Shown piece by piece: positions 34,002-43,154 of a stretch of DNA of 64,000 bases. Source of the DNA: Anaerolineae bacterium. Lineage in GTDB: Bacteria; Chloroflexota; Anaerolineae; Anaerolineales; Anaerolineaceae. Numbering within the stretch: the stretch's first letter is position 1; each line of letters opens with the position of its first letter. The position numbers and the translations under genes were made by a program. Where the stretch lies: contig JABUFD010000007.1 in the NCBI GenBank assembly GCA_013314735.1, positions 98,645 through 162,644 on the forward strand, in the 5' to 3' direction. The notes beneath the pieces were generated by a model that saw only the letters and a program-made list of their open reading frames with translations, had not been told where the DNA came from and ran no database searches.

Positions 34002-34709
34002 TCAGCCAGTAGAAGGCAGACCGAGGAACGCGCGCAGCTGCTGCATGCTGCCAGGCCAATCCCGCCAGGGATCATGCAGCTCGATTTTGCCATACGGGAA
34101 ATCGGCAAACAACTGCGCGGCAACCTGCGACCAATCTTCCAAAAAATCACAGAATCCCGCAAACCCGCTGACACCGCGGGTGCGCATCCAGGGTTGGTGA
34201 TTCAGCGCGGCGTAGATGTGCCCTGCCCAGCTGCCGGCGAACCCGGCCTGGCGCCATTCCTGTTCCTTGGCGTGGATCACATTGGCGGTGAAGGTGCGCA
34301 GGTCATCCGCCACATAGCGGATCAACACCGGTGCCAGCGGCCGGATGGCCTGCAGGACGGATTGGCTGGCTTCCTTCACCCCCGTGCGCGGCAGTCCGGC
34401 GGCATACATCAGCATCAGGCTGGTCTGCCAGAAGCGGCTTTCGATGATGGTAACCGTGCCGCTCTGGTGACGGGCATCGGCGAATCGCTGCCAGTGCGCC
34501 AGCACCTCGCCGCGGCGCGCCAGGGCACTGTCGACCACCTCTGCCAGGCTGAGGTCATCGCCGATCGGGATGGGATGGTTCCCGCTCCATTCCAGGAAGC
34601 ATTCGCAGCGGGTTCCGGCCGCGTTGATCTCGGCGGCCAATTTTTGGGCGGTGGTGGATTTGCCGGAACCCGGCGGGCCTTCCACCAGGATCAATTCGGT
34701 CTGGATCAT
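34002..34709 (-). CDS. P-loop nucleotide kinase-like protein
   Basis: 235 residues. Walker A GPPGSGKSTTAQKLA at about residues 11-25; the rest is a mixed alpha/beta kinase-like domain (CECFLEWSGNHPIPI, then TVTIIESRFWQTSLMLMY). It resembles small-molecule or nucleotide kinases of the AAA_33/zeta-toxin/Cpt-like group, but lacks a diagnostic motif. ATG 34709 has GGAG six bases before it; another ATG lies four codons upstream. Function unknown. Confidence 0.75.
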   Translation of the reverse strand: MIQTELILVEGPPGSGKSTTAQKLAAEINAAGTRCECFLEWSGNHPIPIGDDLSLAEVVDSALARRGEVLAHWQRFADARHQSGTVTIIESRFWQTSLMLMYAAGLPRTGVKEASQSVLQAIRPLAPVLIRYVADDLRTFTANVIHAKEQEWRQAGFAGSWAGHIYAALNHQPWMRTRGVSGFAGFCDFLEDWSQVAAQLFADFPYGKIELHDPWRDWPGSMQQLRAFLGLPSTG

Positions 34710-34899
34710 GCCGTACTCCATCGGTGTGTGAACAAGGGTGACTGGGTGTATTGTAGCGTGAATCGGTATCGCTTTCCCAGATGACAGAAGGCAGGCTTTT
34801 GCATGCGCCCTATCACTTTCTGCCGGCAACCGAATGGCGCAATCTCTGGTATCATCATGGATAGACACCGTTACCTGATCACGAACAGGAGCCAGGCCG

Positions 34900-36300
34900 A
34901 TGAATCTAACCACATCGATCGAAAATGCCATGCAGGCCCTGGCCGCGGCAGCACCGCAGGCCCAGGCTGACCCCGCCCGTCCGCACTATCATTTCACCGC
35001 CCCCGCCGGGTGGCTGAATGACCCCAACGGGACGATCTTTCACCAGGGATGGTACCACCTGTTTTACCAGCACCACCCCTACAGCGACAGTTGGGGGCCG
35101 ATGCACTGGGGGCACGCCCGCTCGCGTGACCTGCTGCATTGGGAGCACCTGCCGGTTGCTCTCGCCCCGGCCATGGATGGAATCGAGAACGGGGTGTGGT
35201 CGGGCTGTATTGCCGTTGATGACGCCGGCAACCCGCTGGCGATCTATACCGCCGCCAGCATGCCCGGCGCGCCTGATGTGCCGCTGGCCTGCCAGCAATT
35301 CGCCGCCCTCGGCAGCCCGGACCTGCTGACCTGGGAAAAATGGGCCGGCAACCCCCTGCTGCAGCGCGATCCCGCCTGGCGGGCTGAATGGCGTGACCCG
35401 TTCCTGTTCCAGGCCGCCGGGCGCACCTTCCTGGTGGTGGGCATGTGCGGGCCCGGCACTCCCCTGTTTGAAGCCCTCGATGGCAGCCTGCTGCGCTGGG
35501 CCTACCGCGGCCTGTTGTGCGCAATTGACGCCGAGTGCCCGAATTTCTTCCAGGTGGACGGCGGCCAATGGGTGTTCCTCTCCTCTCCCTTTCATAATGT
35601 GCGCTGGGCGGTGGGCAGCTTTGATGCCGATGCCGGGCGATTCACGATCGAACACGAAGGCCGCTACGACTGGAGCGAATTCGGCCATTCTGATGCCTAC
35701 GCCACCAACCACCTCTACGCCCCGGACGGGCGCAGTATCCTCTTCGCCTGGATCCGCGGCTGGGACACCGGCCACGGCTGGAACGGCTGCATGGCGCTGC
35801 CGCGCGAGGTGCACCTGGCCGCGGATGGCACGCTGCGCACCCCGCCCATTGCCGAAATTGCCCAATTGCGCGGTACCGCCTTCACCCATCCCGCGGGTAG
35901 ACTTCCCGCAGGCCGTACGCCGCTGGCGTTTGACCCCGGGGAACAGTATGAACTGCACCTGCGACTGGCGTGCGGCGGGGCGGCCAGGGCCGGAATCGGC
36001 CTGCGCTGTGCGGCAGCGGGGGGCTGGGCTTCAGCGCTGTGGCTCGATGCGGAGGGGGTACACCTGGATGGCGTGCTGATCCCGCTCAGCGCGGCACAGC
36101 CGGTGGACGTGCGCCTGTTTGTGGACCACAGCGTGGCGGAATTGTTCGTTAATCAGGGGCAATACTGCGCGGTACGCGTGTGCAAGGACTACCGCGCGGG
36201 CGAAACCGGCATTGAGCTGTTCAGCGAGAGCGGTACCGCCGTGCTGGACGGGCTGGAACTGTACCGACTGGGAGAAACCGCCAACCCACCGCGCTGGTAA
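34900..36300 (+). CDS. Glycoside hydrolase family 32 (sucrose/fructan hydrolase)
   Basis: 466 residues. The three GH32 acidic motifs are present: D41 in GWLNDPNGTIF (nucleophile), D166 in EWRDPFLF (transition-state Asp) and E212 in DAECPNFF (general acid). A five-bladed propeller occupies about 28-325 and a beta-sandwich (FTHPAGRLPAG ... onward) the remainder. No signal peptide, so hydrolysis of imported sucrose or short fructans in the cytoplasm is likely. ATG 34900 follows CAGGAG. The sugar transporter 590 bases downstream is a plausible partner, though repeat array 2 lies between them. Confidence 0.92.
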   Translation: MNLTTSIENAMQALAAAAPQAQADPARPHYHFTAPAGWLNDPNGTIFHQGWYHLFYQHHPYSDSWGPMHWGHARSRDLLHWEHLPVALAPAMDGIENGVWSGCIAVDDAGNPLAIYTAASMPGAPDVPLACQQFAALGSPDLLTWEKWAGNPLLQRDPAWRAEWRDPFLFQAAGRTFLVVGMCGPGTPLFEALDGSLLRWAYRGLLCAIDAECPNFFQVDGGQWVFLSSPFHNVRWAVGSFDADAGRFTIEHEGRYDWSEFGHSDAYATNHLYAPDGRSILFAWIRGWDTGHGWNGCMALPREVHLAADGTLRTPPIAEIAQLRGTAFTHPAGRLPAGRTPLAFDPGEQYELHLRLACGGAARAGIGLRCAAAGGWASALWLDAEGVHLDGVLIPLSAAQPVDVRLFVDHSVAELFVNQGQYCAVRVCKDYRAGETGIELFSESGTAVLDGLELYRLGETANPPRW

Positions 36301-36795
36301 ACATTGGCAATTGCGAATGTTGCACTCCCGAACCTCCATCCCGGAGGGAGGGACTGACGCCGCTTGCGTTCGTGGTCTGCCTGCCTCCCTCCGGGATGGG
36401 ATGGCGAAGGTAAGTTGGAAACGGTAGCCCGGAACATCAAAGTCACACCGCGCTGGTGAACATCAGCAATGGCGAATGTTGCGCTCCTGAACCTCCATCC
36501 CGGAGGGAGGGATATGCGCCGCTTGCGTTCGTAACCTGACTGCCTCCCTCCGGGATGGGATGGCGAAGGTAAGTTGAAAATGTTTGTTCGGAACGCAAAA
36601 GTCACACCGCGCTGGTGAACATCAGCAATGGCGAATGTTGCGCTCCCGAACCTCCATCCCGGAGGGAGGGACATGCGCCGCTTGCGTTCGTGGTCTACCT
36701 GCCTCCCTCCGGGATGGGATGGCGAAGGTAAGTTAAAACGAAGCGTTCGGAACGTCAAAGGCACGCCGCGGTGGTGAACATTGGCAGTAGCGAAA
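36301..36795 (-). repeat. REP-like array 2 (family A), three units, inverted orientation
   Basis: Three copies of the family A unit in the opposite direction to the other arrays. The hairpin arms lie near 36330-36400, 36495-36560 and 36660-36725. Only intergenic sequence is occupied, between the fructosidase and the sugar transporter. Confidence 0.85.
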
Positions 36796-36816
36796 GATAC
36801 ACTTCTGAACCAATGG

Positions 36817-36822
36817 TACAAT
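36817..36822 (+). promoter_or_regulatory. Extended -10 box of the GPH transporter gene
   Basis: TGGTACAAT gives an extended -10, immediately after repeat array 2 and 68 bases before ATG 36891. Confidence 0.45.
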
Positions 36823-36890
36823 GGAGGCAATTGTCGCGTACCACCGCCGCAAGGGGGCCGGGCGGATTGAGCCTGATAAGGACATTCACC

Positions 36891-38258
36891 ATGACATCCG
36901 CACTGCGTTTTCGCCAAAAACTCTCCTACGGCGTGGCGGATACCGCCTTCAGCCTCACCAGCACCATCCTGGGGGTATACTTCGCCATCTTCCTCACCGA
37001 TGTGATCGGGGTGCGCCCCGGCATCGCCGCGCTGGCCTTCTTCATCGGTAAAACCTGGGATTATTTCAATGACCCGATCATCGGGCATATCTCCGACCGC
37101 ACCCGCAGCAAATGGGGCCGGCGGCGCCCGTTCCTCCTGTTCGGCGCCCTGCCCTATGCGCTGGCCTTTGTCATGCTGTGGAGCAAAGCCCCCTTTCAGG
37201 GCGATTTCGGCATCGCCATCTACTACGCGGTAGCCTACATCCTGTACGATACCTTTGCCTCCTTCGTCTACATGCCCTATTTTGCCCTCACCCCCGAACT
37301 GACCGACGACTACGACGAACGCACCACCCTCACCAGTTTCCGCATGTTCTTCTCCATCTTCGGCTCACTGGTCGCCTTCATCCTCCCCACCATGATCACC
37401 GGCGAAGTCGCGCCGCAAAACGCCGGGCGCTTTGTGCTGATGGCGGCGATCTTCGCCGCGGTTTCCGTCGCCTGCCTGCTGTGGACCTTCTTTGGCACGC
37501 GCGAAAACCCCGACAACATGGCGCTGGAAGAACCCACCCTGAAAGAATCATTGCGCGCGGCGGTCAAAAACCGCCCCTTCATCTTCGGCGCGGTGATTTA
37601 CCTCTTTACCTGGGTGGCAGTCGGCATGCTCGAAACCGCCCTGATGTATTATGTCAAGTACGTGGTGCAGCGCGAACCGCAGAGCGACCTGATCATGGGC
37701 AGTATCTTTGTCACCGCCATCCTGGTGCTGCCGCTGTGGAACTGGATGTCGCGCAAGTTCAACAAGCGCCTGGCATACGTGATCGGGATTGGTTTCTGGG
37801 CGGTGGTGCAGGTGGCGTTGATCTTCACCACCACCGCCACCCCGCTGGGGCTGATCTTTGCCCTGTGCGTGCTGGCCGGCATCGGCGTCAGCGCGGCGCA
37901 TGTGCTGCCGTGGGCGATCATCCCGGACGCAATCGAGGTCGACCAGCTGGCGACCGGCAACCGCCACGAAGGCATGTTCTACAGCCTGATCACCCTCGCC
38001 AACAAGATCGCCCAATCGATCGCCATCCCGCTGATGTTGCTGGTGCTGGATGTGACCGGCTACCAGGCCAACAGCAGTGTGCAGAGCGTGGCAGCCGTCA
38101 ACGGCATCCGCCTGGTGGTGGGGCCGATTCCCGCCGCGATGCTGCTGTGCGGGATCGCCTTCGCCCTCACCTACCCGCTGAATCGTGAAAGCTACAACCA
38201 GGTGAAGGAAAACATCCGCCTGGCAAAAGAACACCCCACCGGAGGAACCGCCCCATGA
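36891..38258 (+). CDS. GPH-family sugar:cation symporter
   Basis: 455 residues with twelve membrane helices. The glycoside-pentoside-hexuronide (MelB-like) signature is clear: AFFIGKTWDYFNDPIIGHIS, then DRTRSKWGRRRPFLLFGALP. It should import a glycoside or oligosaccharide with Na+ or H+. ATG 36891 is chosen (AAGGA nine bases upstream) because the frame further upstream reads through repeat array 2. The neighbouring GH32 gene suggests a fructoside substrate, by inference. The next gene overlaps its stop by four bases (ATGA), so they are translationally coupled. Confidence 0.9.
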   Translation: MTSALRFRQKLSYGVADTAFSLTSTILGVYFAIFLTDVIGVRPGIAALAFFIGKTWDYFNDPIIGHISDRTRSKWGRRRPFLLFGALPYALAFVMLWSKAPFQGDFGIAIYYAVAYILYDTFASFVYMPYFALTPELTDDYDERTTLTSFRMFFSIFGSLVAFILPTMITGEVAPQNAGRFVLMAAIFAAVSVACLLWTFFGTRENPDNMALEEPTLKESLRAAVKNRPFIFGAVIYLFTWVAVGMLETALMYYVKYVVQREPQSDLIMGSIFVTAILVLPLWNWMSRKFNKRLAYVIGIGFWAVVQVALIFTTTATPLGLIFALCVLAGIGVSAAHVLPWAIIPDAIEVDQLATGNRHEGMFYSLITLANKIAQSIAIPLMLLVLDVTGYQANSSVQSVAAVNGIRLVVGPIPAAMLLCGIAFALTYPLNRESYNQVKENIRLAKEHPTGGTAP

Positions 38259-39391
38259 CGATCGAAATCCAGCCCGTGCGCACCCGCCGCGACAAAGAAG
38301 CCTTCCTGACCTTCCCCTGGCAGCTGTACCGGGATGACCCACACTGGGTGCCGCCGATGATGCCGGAGCAGCGCATGCGGCTGGACCCCAAACGCAGCGC
38401 CTGGTTCCAGCGCGGCATGGCGGACTTCTACCGTGTGTTCCAGCACGGACAACCGGTCGGGCGCTTCTGCGTGGGCATTGATTACAAGGCCAACAACGAC
38501 AAGGAGATCAAGGAAGCCACCTTCGGCTATTTTGAGGTGGTGGAGGATTATGCCATTGCCGAAGCCATGTTCGATTTCATCAGCGAATGGGCACGCGAGC
38601 ATGGCATGGAAACCATCTACGGCCCCTTCAACCTCGATTACGAGGATTGCTACGGCGTGCTGCTGCAGGGCTATGAGATCGACCCGGTGATGCTGTGTGG
38701 GCACAACCCGCCCTATTACCTTGCGTATTACGAACGCTACGGCTTTGAGAAAGGCCGCCCGGAAAACATCGCCCTGCGCATCGACCTGGCACAGCCGCGC
38801 CCGGAGTTCGCGCAGCTGCATGCCACGGCGGAACGGGTGCGCCGCCGCGGCCGCTATACCATCCGCAATGCTGATTTTTCCCATTGGGAGAAGGAAGTGG
38901 ATGTGCTCCACAAGCTGCTGAACGAATCCCTCAAGCACCTGGAGGGCCATACCCCCTGGCACCGCGCCGCGGTATCAGAACTGGTGGCGCAGTTCCGCGC
39001 CATCGCCGAACCGGAATTGATCCTGTTCATGGATGATACCCACACCGGGGAAACCGTGGGCTTCCTGCCCGGCACGATCAACATGAACGAACATTTCAAG
39101 CGCTACAACGGCCTGCGTTACCCCTGGAACTACCCCGGCTTCCTGCTCAATTTCAAAAAAACCACCCACTGCCTGACGGTGAAAAGCGTGCTGCTGCTGC
39201 CGGAATATTGGGGCACCGGCGCCGCGCTGTTGATGTTCGATGAACTGGTGCGGCGCATCGAAGCCCGCCCCGGCTTCAGTTGGATTGATCTCTCCTTGAC
39301 CGCGGTCGACAACCCGCAGACGCCCAAGCTGGCAAAGCGCATGGGAGCGGAAGTGTACAAGATGTACCGCGTGTTCCGCAAAGCGGTCTAA
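38255..39391 (+). CDS. GNAT-like / conserved hypothetical protein
   Basis: 378 residues. It resembles large proteins related to acetyltransferases: an N-terminal region (YRDDPHWVPPMMPEQRMRLDP) and a C-terminal GNAT-like stretch (LTVKSVLLLPEYWGTGAALLMF), where a Q/RxxGxG-like turn is reduced to WGTGAA. The middle part (GPFNLDYEDCYGVLLQG) is also characteristic. Acyl or aminoacyl transfer is possible but not proven. Start codon overlaps the transporter stop (ATGA), so expression is coupled to sugar uptake. Confidence 0.7.
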   Translation: MTIEIQPVRTRRDKEAFLTFPWQLYRDDPHWVPPMMPEQRMRLDPKRSAWFQRGMADFYRVFQHGQPVGRFCVGIDYKANNDKEIKEATFGYFEVVEDYAIAEAMFDFISEWAREHGMETIYGPFNLDYEDCYGVLLQGYEIDPVMLCGHNPPYYLAYYERYGFEKGRPENIALRIDLAQPRPEFAQLHATAERVRRRGRYTIRNADFSHWEKEVDVLHKLLNESLKHLEGHTPWHRAAVSELVAQFRAIAEPELILFMDDTHTGETVGFLPGTINMNEHFKRYNGLRYPWNYPGFLLNFKKTTHCLTVKSVLLLPEYWGTGAALLMFDELVRRIEARPGFSWIDLSLTAVDNPQTPKLAKRMGAEVYKMYRVFRKAV

Positions 39392-39407
39392 TCCGCCGCC
39401 GCGGGGA

Positions 39408-39752
39408 TCATACCGTCAGCAGCGCGGCACCGGCCTTCAGGCGTTCGGTCAGCGGCTGGCCCATGTACGCCACCACCACCCCCAGCGCCGCCAGTGCCTC
39501 CGAGGCCCCGTGCCGGTCGGCACAGGCTTTGCAGGCGTATACATCCACGCCGGCATCCATCAATTCCCGCAGCCAGCCCTGCACCTCGCCATTTTCTGCG
39601 GCCAGCACGGCGCTCGCGCCCCAGATCACCAGGTTGACGTGCTCGAACCAGCCCAGCCGTTTGGCGTTGCCCGCGTACATGAACACCATGTCGCGCGTGG
39701 TCACCAGGTTGTCCGTGGTCCAGAGCACGGTCAATTCATTGTCAAAAGCCAT
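39408..39752 (-). CDS. DsrE-like small protein
   Basis: 114 residues, alpha/beta. LTVLWTTDNLVTTRDMVFMYA and HVNLVIWGASAVLAAENG fit the DsrE/DsrF-like fold, and CKACADRHG near residue 77 supplies a CxxC-type pair where sulfur-relay members carry their cysteine. A role in sulfur handling is inference. GGAAG lies before ATG 39752. It converges with the GNAT-like gene, 16 bases apart. Confidence 0.8.
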   Translation of the reverse strand: MAFDNELTVLWTTDNLVTTRDMVFMYAGNAKRLGWFEHVNLVIWGASAVLAAENGEVQGWLRELMDAGVDVYACKACADRHGASEALAALGVVVAYMGQPLTERLKAGAALLTV

Positions 39753-39844
39753 CGTCCACTTCCTTTCATCGGTGTGGAATCCAGTATACCATCGCGGCGG
39801 TTAAGAAAGCTGTGATATTGCCTCCCTGCCATTTGCGCCGATGG

Positions 39845-39850
39845 TATAAT
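39845..39850 (+). promoter_or_regulatory. Extended -10 box of the hydroxylase-type gene
   Basis: TGGTATAAT, extended -10, 57 bases before ATG 39908. Confidence 0.5.
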
Positions 39851-39907
39851 CGAAGTATTCCCCGGCAACACCTTCAATTGAAGTCAACCACCCTACAGGA
39901 GAGAGCC

Positions 39908-40546
39908 ATGAGCCCAGCCCGCGCGCGCGAAGAAGCCCCCGTCCGATTGTTCAAATCTGATTTTCTTGAATTCTTCACCCACATCAGCCCGGTGGTGGTG
40001 CTGGTGGTGTGGCTGCCGGCAATCGCCTGGTTCGTGTGGCGTGCTTTTGCCGGGCGGCCCCAGGGCGCCTGGCTGCATATCCCGCTCGGTTTCCTGCTGG
40101 GCCTGGTGGTGTGGACGCCCTCGGAGTACCTGCTGCACCGCTTTGTATTCCACTTCCATCCCAAAAATCCCAGCGAACGCATGCAGCGGCTCCTGTTCCT
40201 GGTGCACGGCGTGCATCACGCCCAGCCGCGCAGCAAAACCCGCCTGGTGATGCCGCCGGTGCTGAGCATCCCGCTTTCGGCGCTGTTTTACGGCCTGTTT
40301 TACGCGTTGGTGGGGCTGCTGCTGAACGCCCCGCACTGGGTGGCGCCGCTGTTTGCCGGGTTCCTGGCCGGCTACGTGGTGTACGATATGATGCACTACA
40401 GCATCCATCACTTCTCGATGAAGAAGGGGCTGCTCAAAATTATCCGCCAGCACCACATGGCGCACCATTTTAAGACCCCCGAGATGCGCTTCGGCGTTTC
40501 CTCGCCGCTGTGGGATATCATCTTCCGCACCAATCCCGCGGACTGA
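39908..40546 (+). CDS. Fatty acid hydroxylase / sterol desaturase superfamily protein
   Basis: 212 residues, about four membrane helices. The histidine clusters that bind the di-iron centre are complete: HRFVFHFH, HGVHH, HYSIHH and RQHHMAHH. The length and order match FA2H-like fatty-acid 2-hydroxylases rather than sterol desaturases. It would hydroxylate a lipid acyl chain at the membrane using oxygen. CAGGAG precedes ATG 39908; an extended -10 lies upstream. The tag gene follows after 34 bases in the same direction. Confidence 0.88.
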   Translation: MSPARAREEAPVRLFKSDFLEFFTHISPVVVLVVWLPAIAWFVWRAFAGRPQGAWLHIPLGFLLGLVVWTPSEYLLHRFVFHFHPKNPSERMQRLLFLVHGVHHAQPRSKTRLVMPPVLSIPLSALFYGLFYALVGLLLNAPHWVAPLFAGFLAGYVVYDMMHYSIHHFSMKKGLLKIIRQHHMAHHFKTPEMRFGVSSPLWDIIFRTNPAD

Positions 40547-40580
40547 TCCAGGCGGGGGAGTACCCGCCACAGGAGGCACG

Positions 40581-41174
40581 ATGAATGACGCCCCGATCCA
40601 GCGCTGCGCGTGGGCGCAGCACCCCGCCATGCAGTCCTATCACGACCTGGAATGGGGTGAGCCGGTGCACGATGACCGCACCCTGTTCGAGTTCCTCGTG
40701 CTCGAGGGCGCCCAGGCCGGGCTGAGCTGGGACACGATTCTGCGCAAGCGCGACAACTACCGCGCCGCCTTTGCCAATTTTGACCCCGCCGTGGTGGCGG
40801 CATACGATGAAGCCACAATCGCCCGTCTGCTGAAAGACCCCGGCATTGTGCGCCACCGCCGCAAGCTGCAGTCCGCGGTGGACAATGCGCGTGCGGTGCT
40901 GGCGGTGCAGGACGAGTTCGGCTCGCTGGATACCTTCCTGTGGTCGTTCGTCGGCGGCCGGCCGATCCGCAACCAGTGGCGCAGCCTGGCGGAGATCCCG
41001 GTGCAGACGGCGGAATCGCAGGCGATGAGCAAGGCGCTCAAACGGCGCGGCTTCAGCTTTGTCGGTCCCACCACCTGCTACGCCTTCATGGAAGCGGTGG
41101 GGATGGTGAATGACCATGAGGTTTCCTGTTATCGCTGGGCAGCGCTGGACGCCGCAGCACGCGAGGCTGCCTGA
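40581..41174 (+). CDS. tag: DNA-3-methyladenine glycosylase I
   Basis: 197 residues, the full length of Tag. Family motifs: RCAWAQHPAMQSYHDLEWGEP at the N-terminus, FEFLVLEGAQAGLSWDTILRKR, IVRHRRKLQSAVDNARA and FVGPTTCYAFMEAVGMVNDH. The zinc-binding Cys/His set (Cys9, a His near 20, and DHEVSCY at the end) is present. It removes 3-methyladenine from alkylated DNA. An AGGAGG site lies before ATG 40581. Repeat array 3 starts just after its stop. Confidence 0.94.
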   Translation: MNDAPIQRCAWAQHPAMQSYHDLEWGEPVHDDRTLFEFLVLEGAQAGLSWDTILRKRDNYRAAFANFDPAVVAAYDEATIARLLKDPGIVRHRRKLQSAVDNARAVLAVQDEFGSLDTFLWSFVGGRPIRNQWRSLAEIPVQTAESQAMSKALKRRGFSFVGPTTCYAFMEAVGMVNDHEVSCYRWAALDAAAREAA

Positions 41175-41194
41175 CAGGATTCGCCGCTTGGCCT

Positions 41195-41820
41195 GCCCAC
41201 GGCGTGCCTTTGACGTTCCGAACAAACATTTACAACTTACCTCCGCCATCCCATCCCGGAGGGAGGTAGCCTGGTCACGAACACCAGCGGCGCAAGTCCC
41301 TCCCTCCGGGATGGAGGTTCAGGAGTGTAACATCCGCCATTGCCAACGTTAACCACCGCGGCGTGCCGTTGACGTTCCGAACAAACATTTCAAACATACA
41401 TCCGCCATCCCATCCCGGAGGGAGGCAGGCAGGTACCGAACACACGCGGCGTATGTCCCTCCCTCCGGGATGGAGGTTCGGAAGTGTAACATCCGCCATT
41501 CCCAACCTTCATCACCGCGGCGTGCCTTTGGCGTTCCAAACAATCATTTCAAACATACCTCCGCCATCCCATCCCGGAGGGAGGCTGTCAGGTCACGAAC
41601 GCAAGCGGCGTCTGTCCCTCCCTCCGGGATGGAGGTTCAGGAGTGTAACATCCGCCATTCCCAACGTTAACCACCGCGGCGTAGCTTTGACGTTCCGAAC
41701 AATCATTTCAAACATACATCCGCCATCCCATCCCGGAGGGAGGTAGGCAGATCACGAACACCAGCGGCGTATGTCCCTCCCTCCGGGATGGAGGTTCAGG
41801 AGTGTAGCTATATCAATTCC
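41195..41820 (+). repeat. REP-like array 3 (family A), four units, upstream of the transposase
   Basis: Four tandem units; CGGCGTGCC-type unit starts fall near 41202, 41360, 41519 and 41678, a period of 158-159. The first unit's stem is exact: CATCCCGGAGGGAGG (41252-41266) with CCTCCCTCCGGGATG (41299-41313), a 15-bp stem with a 32-nt loop. Smaller hairpins (CCTCC-GGGAT-GGAGG) can form in the right arm. Confidence 0.92.
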
Positions 41821-41867
41821 CAAGGTTCATTACCAACACCAACCAATCACCACCTGCACAACTATAG

Positions 41868-41873
41868 TATACT
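41868..41873 (+). promoter_or_regulatory. -10 box of the transposase gene
   Basis: TATACT, 35 bases before ATG 41909, immediately outside repeat array 3. Confidence 0.4.
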
Positions 41874-41908
41874 CAAACCATTCCAATCCATTTCATTGGG
41901 AGTCGGGG

Positions 41909-42457
41909 ATGCCTCCACGCAGTATTCAATTTCAAACCGGCGGAATTTATCACCTGTATAACCGGGGGAATAATGGAAAAACCATTTTTCCCGATCACGA
42001 TCATTTCGTCAGTTGTGAACGATTAATGCGCAGGTATGCAAAACAACAGGATATCCTGCTTCTGGCCTATGTCCTGATGCCCAACCATTATCATTTCCTG
42101 GTACAGCAGCAGGGAGCGACCCCTGTATCCCGGTGGTTGTATACGATTTTCAAGTCCTATACCCAGCACGTAAACACCAATGACAGCTATTCCGGCACCT
42201 TGTTTGAAGGACGGTTTCATGCCCGACAGGTGATCAACGAACAATATCTGGTTCGTGCCGCCTTGTATATCCACAGTAACCCGGTTAAGGATGGCTTCGT
42301 GGAACACCCCGAAGATTGGCACTATTCCAACTATCGCGATTGGGGCGGCGAAAACCCTGTTTCGGTATGCCGCCATTTCTTTCGTTCCGGGGAGGATTAC
42401 CGTCAAACGATGCAGCGCTATCTGGAGATTGTTCGAGATCAATCAACCGCCTGCTGA
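41909..42457 (+). CDS. REP-associated tyrosine transposase (RAYT, Y1/HUH type)
   Basis: 182 residues. The HUH motif is H60-Y-H62 in LMPNHYHFLVQ, and the candidate nucleophilic tyrosine is Y120 in LYIHSNPVKDGF. GGIYHLYNRGNN, LFEGRFHARQV and HPEDWHYSNYRDW are typical of the TnpA_REP (Transposase_17) family. Such proteins nick and rejoin single-stranded REP hairpins. It lies between arrays 3 and 4 of the same 159-bp palindromic repeat, the expected relation of RAYT and substrate. ATG 41909 has GGGAG nearby. The frame runs on upstream into repeat DNA. It appears intact, with slightly lower GC than neighbours. Confidence 0.92.
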   Translation: MPPRSIQFQTGGIYHLYNRGNNGKTIFPDHDHFVSCERLMRRYAKQQDILLLAYVLMPNHYHFLVQQQGATPVSRWLYTIFKSYTQHVNTNDSYSGTLFEGRFHARQVINEQYLVRAALYIHSNPVKDGFVEHPEDWHYSNYRDWGGENPVSVCRHFFRSGEDYRQTMQRYLEIVRDQSTAC

Positions 42458-42514
42458 AACATTGGTGTTCTGAGTGCAGCCACCTTTTTAGGTTCCAAAC
42501 GTTTCAGTATCACT

Positions 42515-43035
42515 TAACCTCGCCATCCCATCCCGGAGGGAGGTTCGGGAGTGTAACGTTCGCCATTCCCAACGTTCACCACCGCGGCGTGCCTTTGGCG
42601 TTCCGAACAATCATTTCAAACATACATCCGCCATCCCATCCCGGAGGGAGGTAGTCAGGTACCGAACACCAGCGGCGTCTATCCCTCCCTCCGGTATGGA
42701 GGTTCGGGCGTGTAACGTTCGCCATTGCCAACGTTAACCAACGCGGCGTGTCTTTGGCGTTCCGAACCGCCATTTCATACTGACTAACGCCATCCCATCC
42801 CGGAGGGAGGTAGGCTGGTCACGAACACCAGCGGCGCAAGTCCCTCCCTCCGGGATGGAGGTTCAGGAGTGTAACATCCGCCATTCCCAACGTTAACCAA
42901 CGCGGCGTGTCTTTGGCGTTCCGAACCGCCATTTCATACTGACTAACGCCATCCCATCCCGGAGGGAGGTAGGCTGGTCACGAACACCAGCGGCGCAAGT
43001 CCCTCCCTCTGGGATGGAGGTTCGGGTGCTGATTC
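42515..43035 (+). repeat. REP-like array 4 (family A), four units, downstream of the transposase
   Basis: Same orientation and period as array 3. The first unit (42524-42560) lacks the loop and right arm; the following three have unit starts near 42585, 42745 and 42903. The last two are almost identical to each other over about 150 bases. Confidence 0.92.
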
Positions 43036-43154
43036 CTTAACAAACAGACTATATACGAACAACACTTAAGGTGATAAAATGCAAATGTTACCGTGGGGGA
43101 CAGTGAATTTCGCGGCAGCATTTCACACATCATTCATTTTCAGAGGGAACCAAT

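Noticed and set aside
36771..36890. N-terminal extension of the GPH transporter
   Set aside because: The added residues are read from repeat array 2 and its flank; ATG 36891 matches the family start and has a ribosome site.
41363..41746. Open frames of 60-130 codons running through the REP-like arrays (also at 2.98-3.4, 36.2-37.1 and 42.3-42.8 kb)
   Set aside because: They encode repeated HPGGR/PPSGMEV-like peptides from the palindromes, lack ribosome sites, and change with the repeat phase.
41195..43035. A CRISPR array
   Set aside because: The whole 159-bp unit is conserved rather than short repeats with unique spacers, and there are no cas genes.
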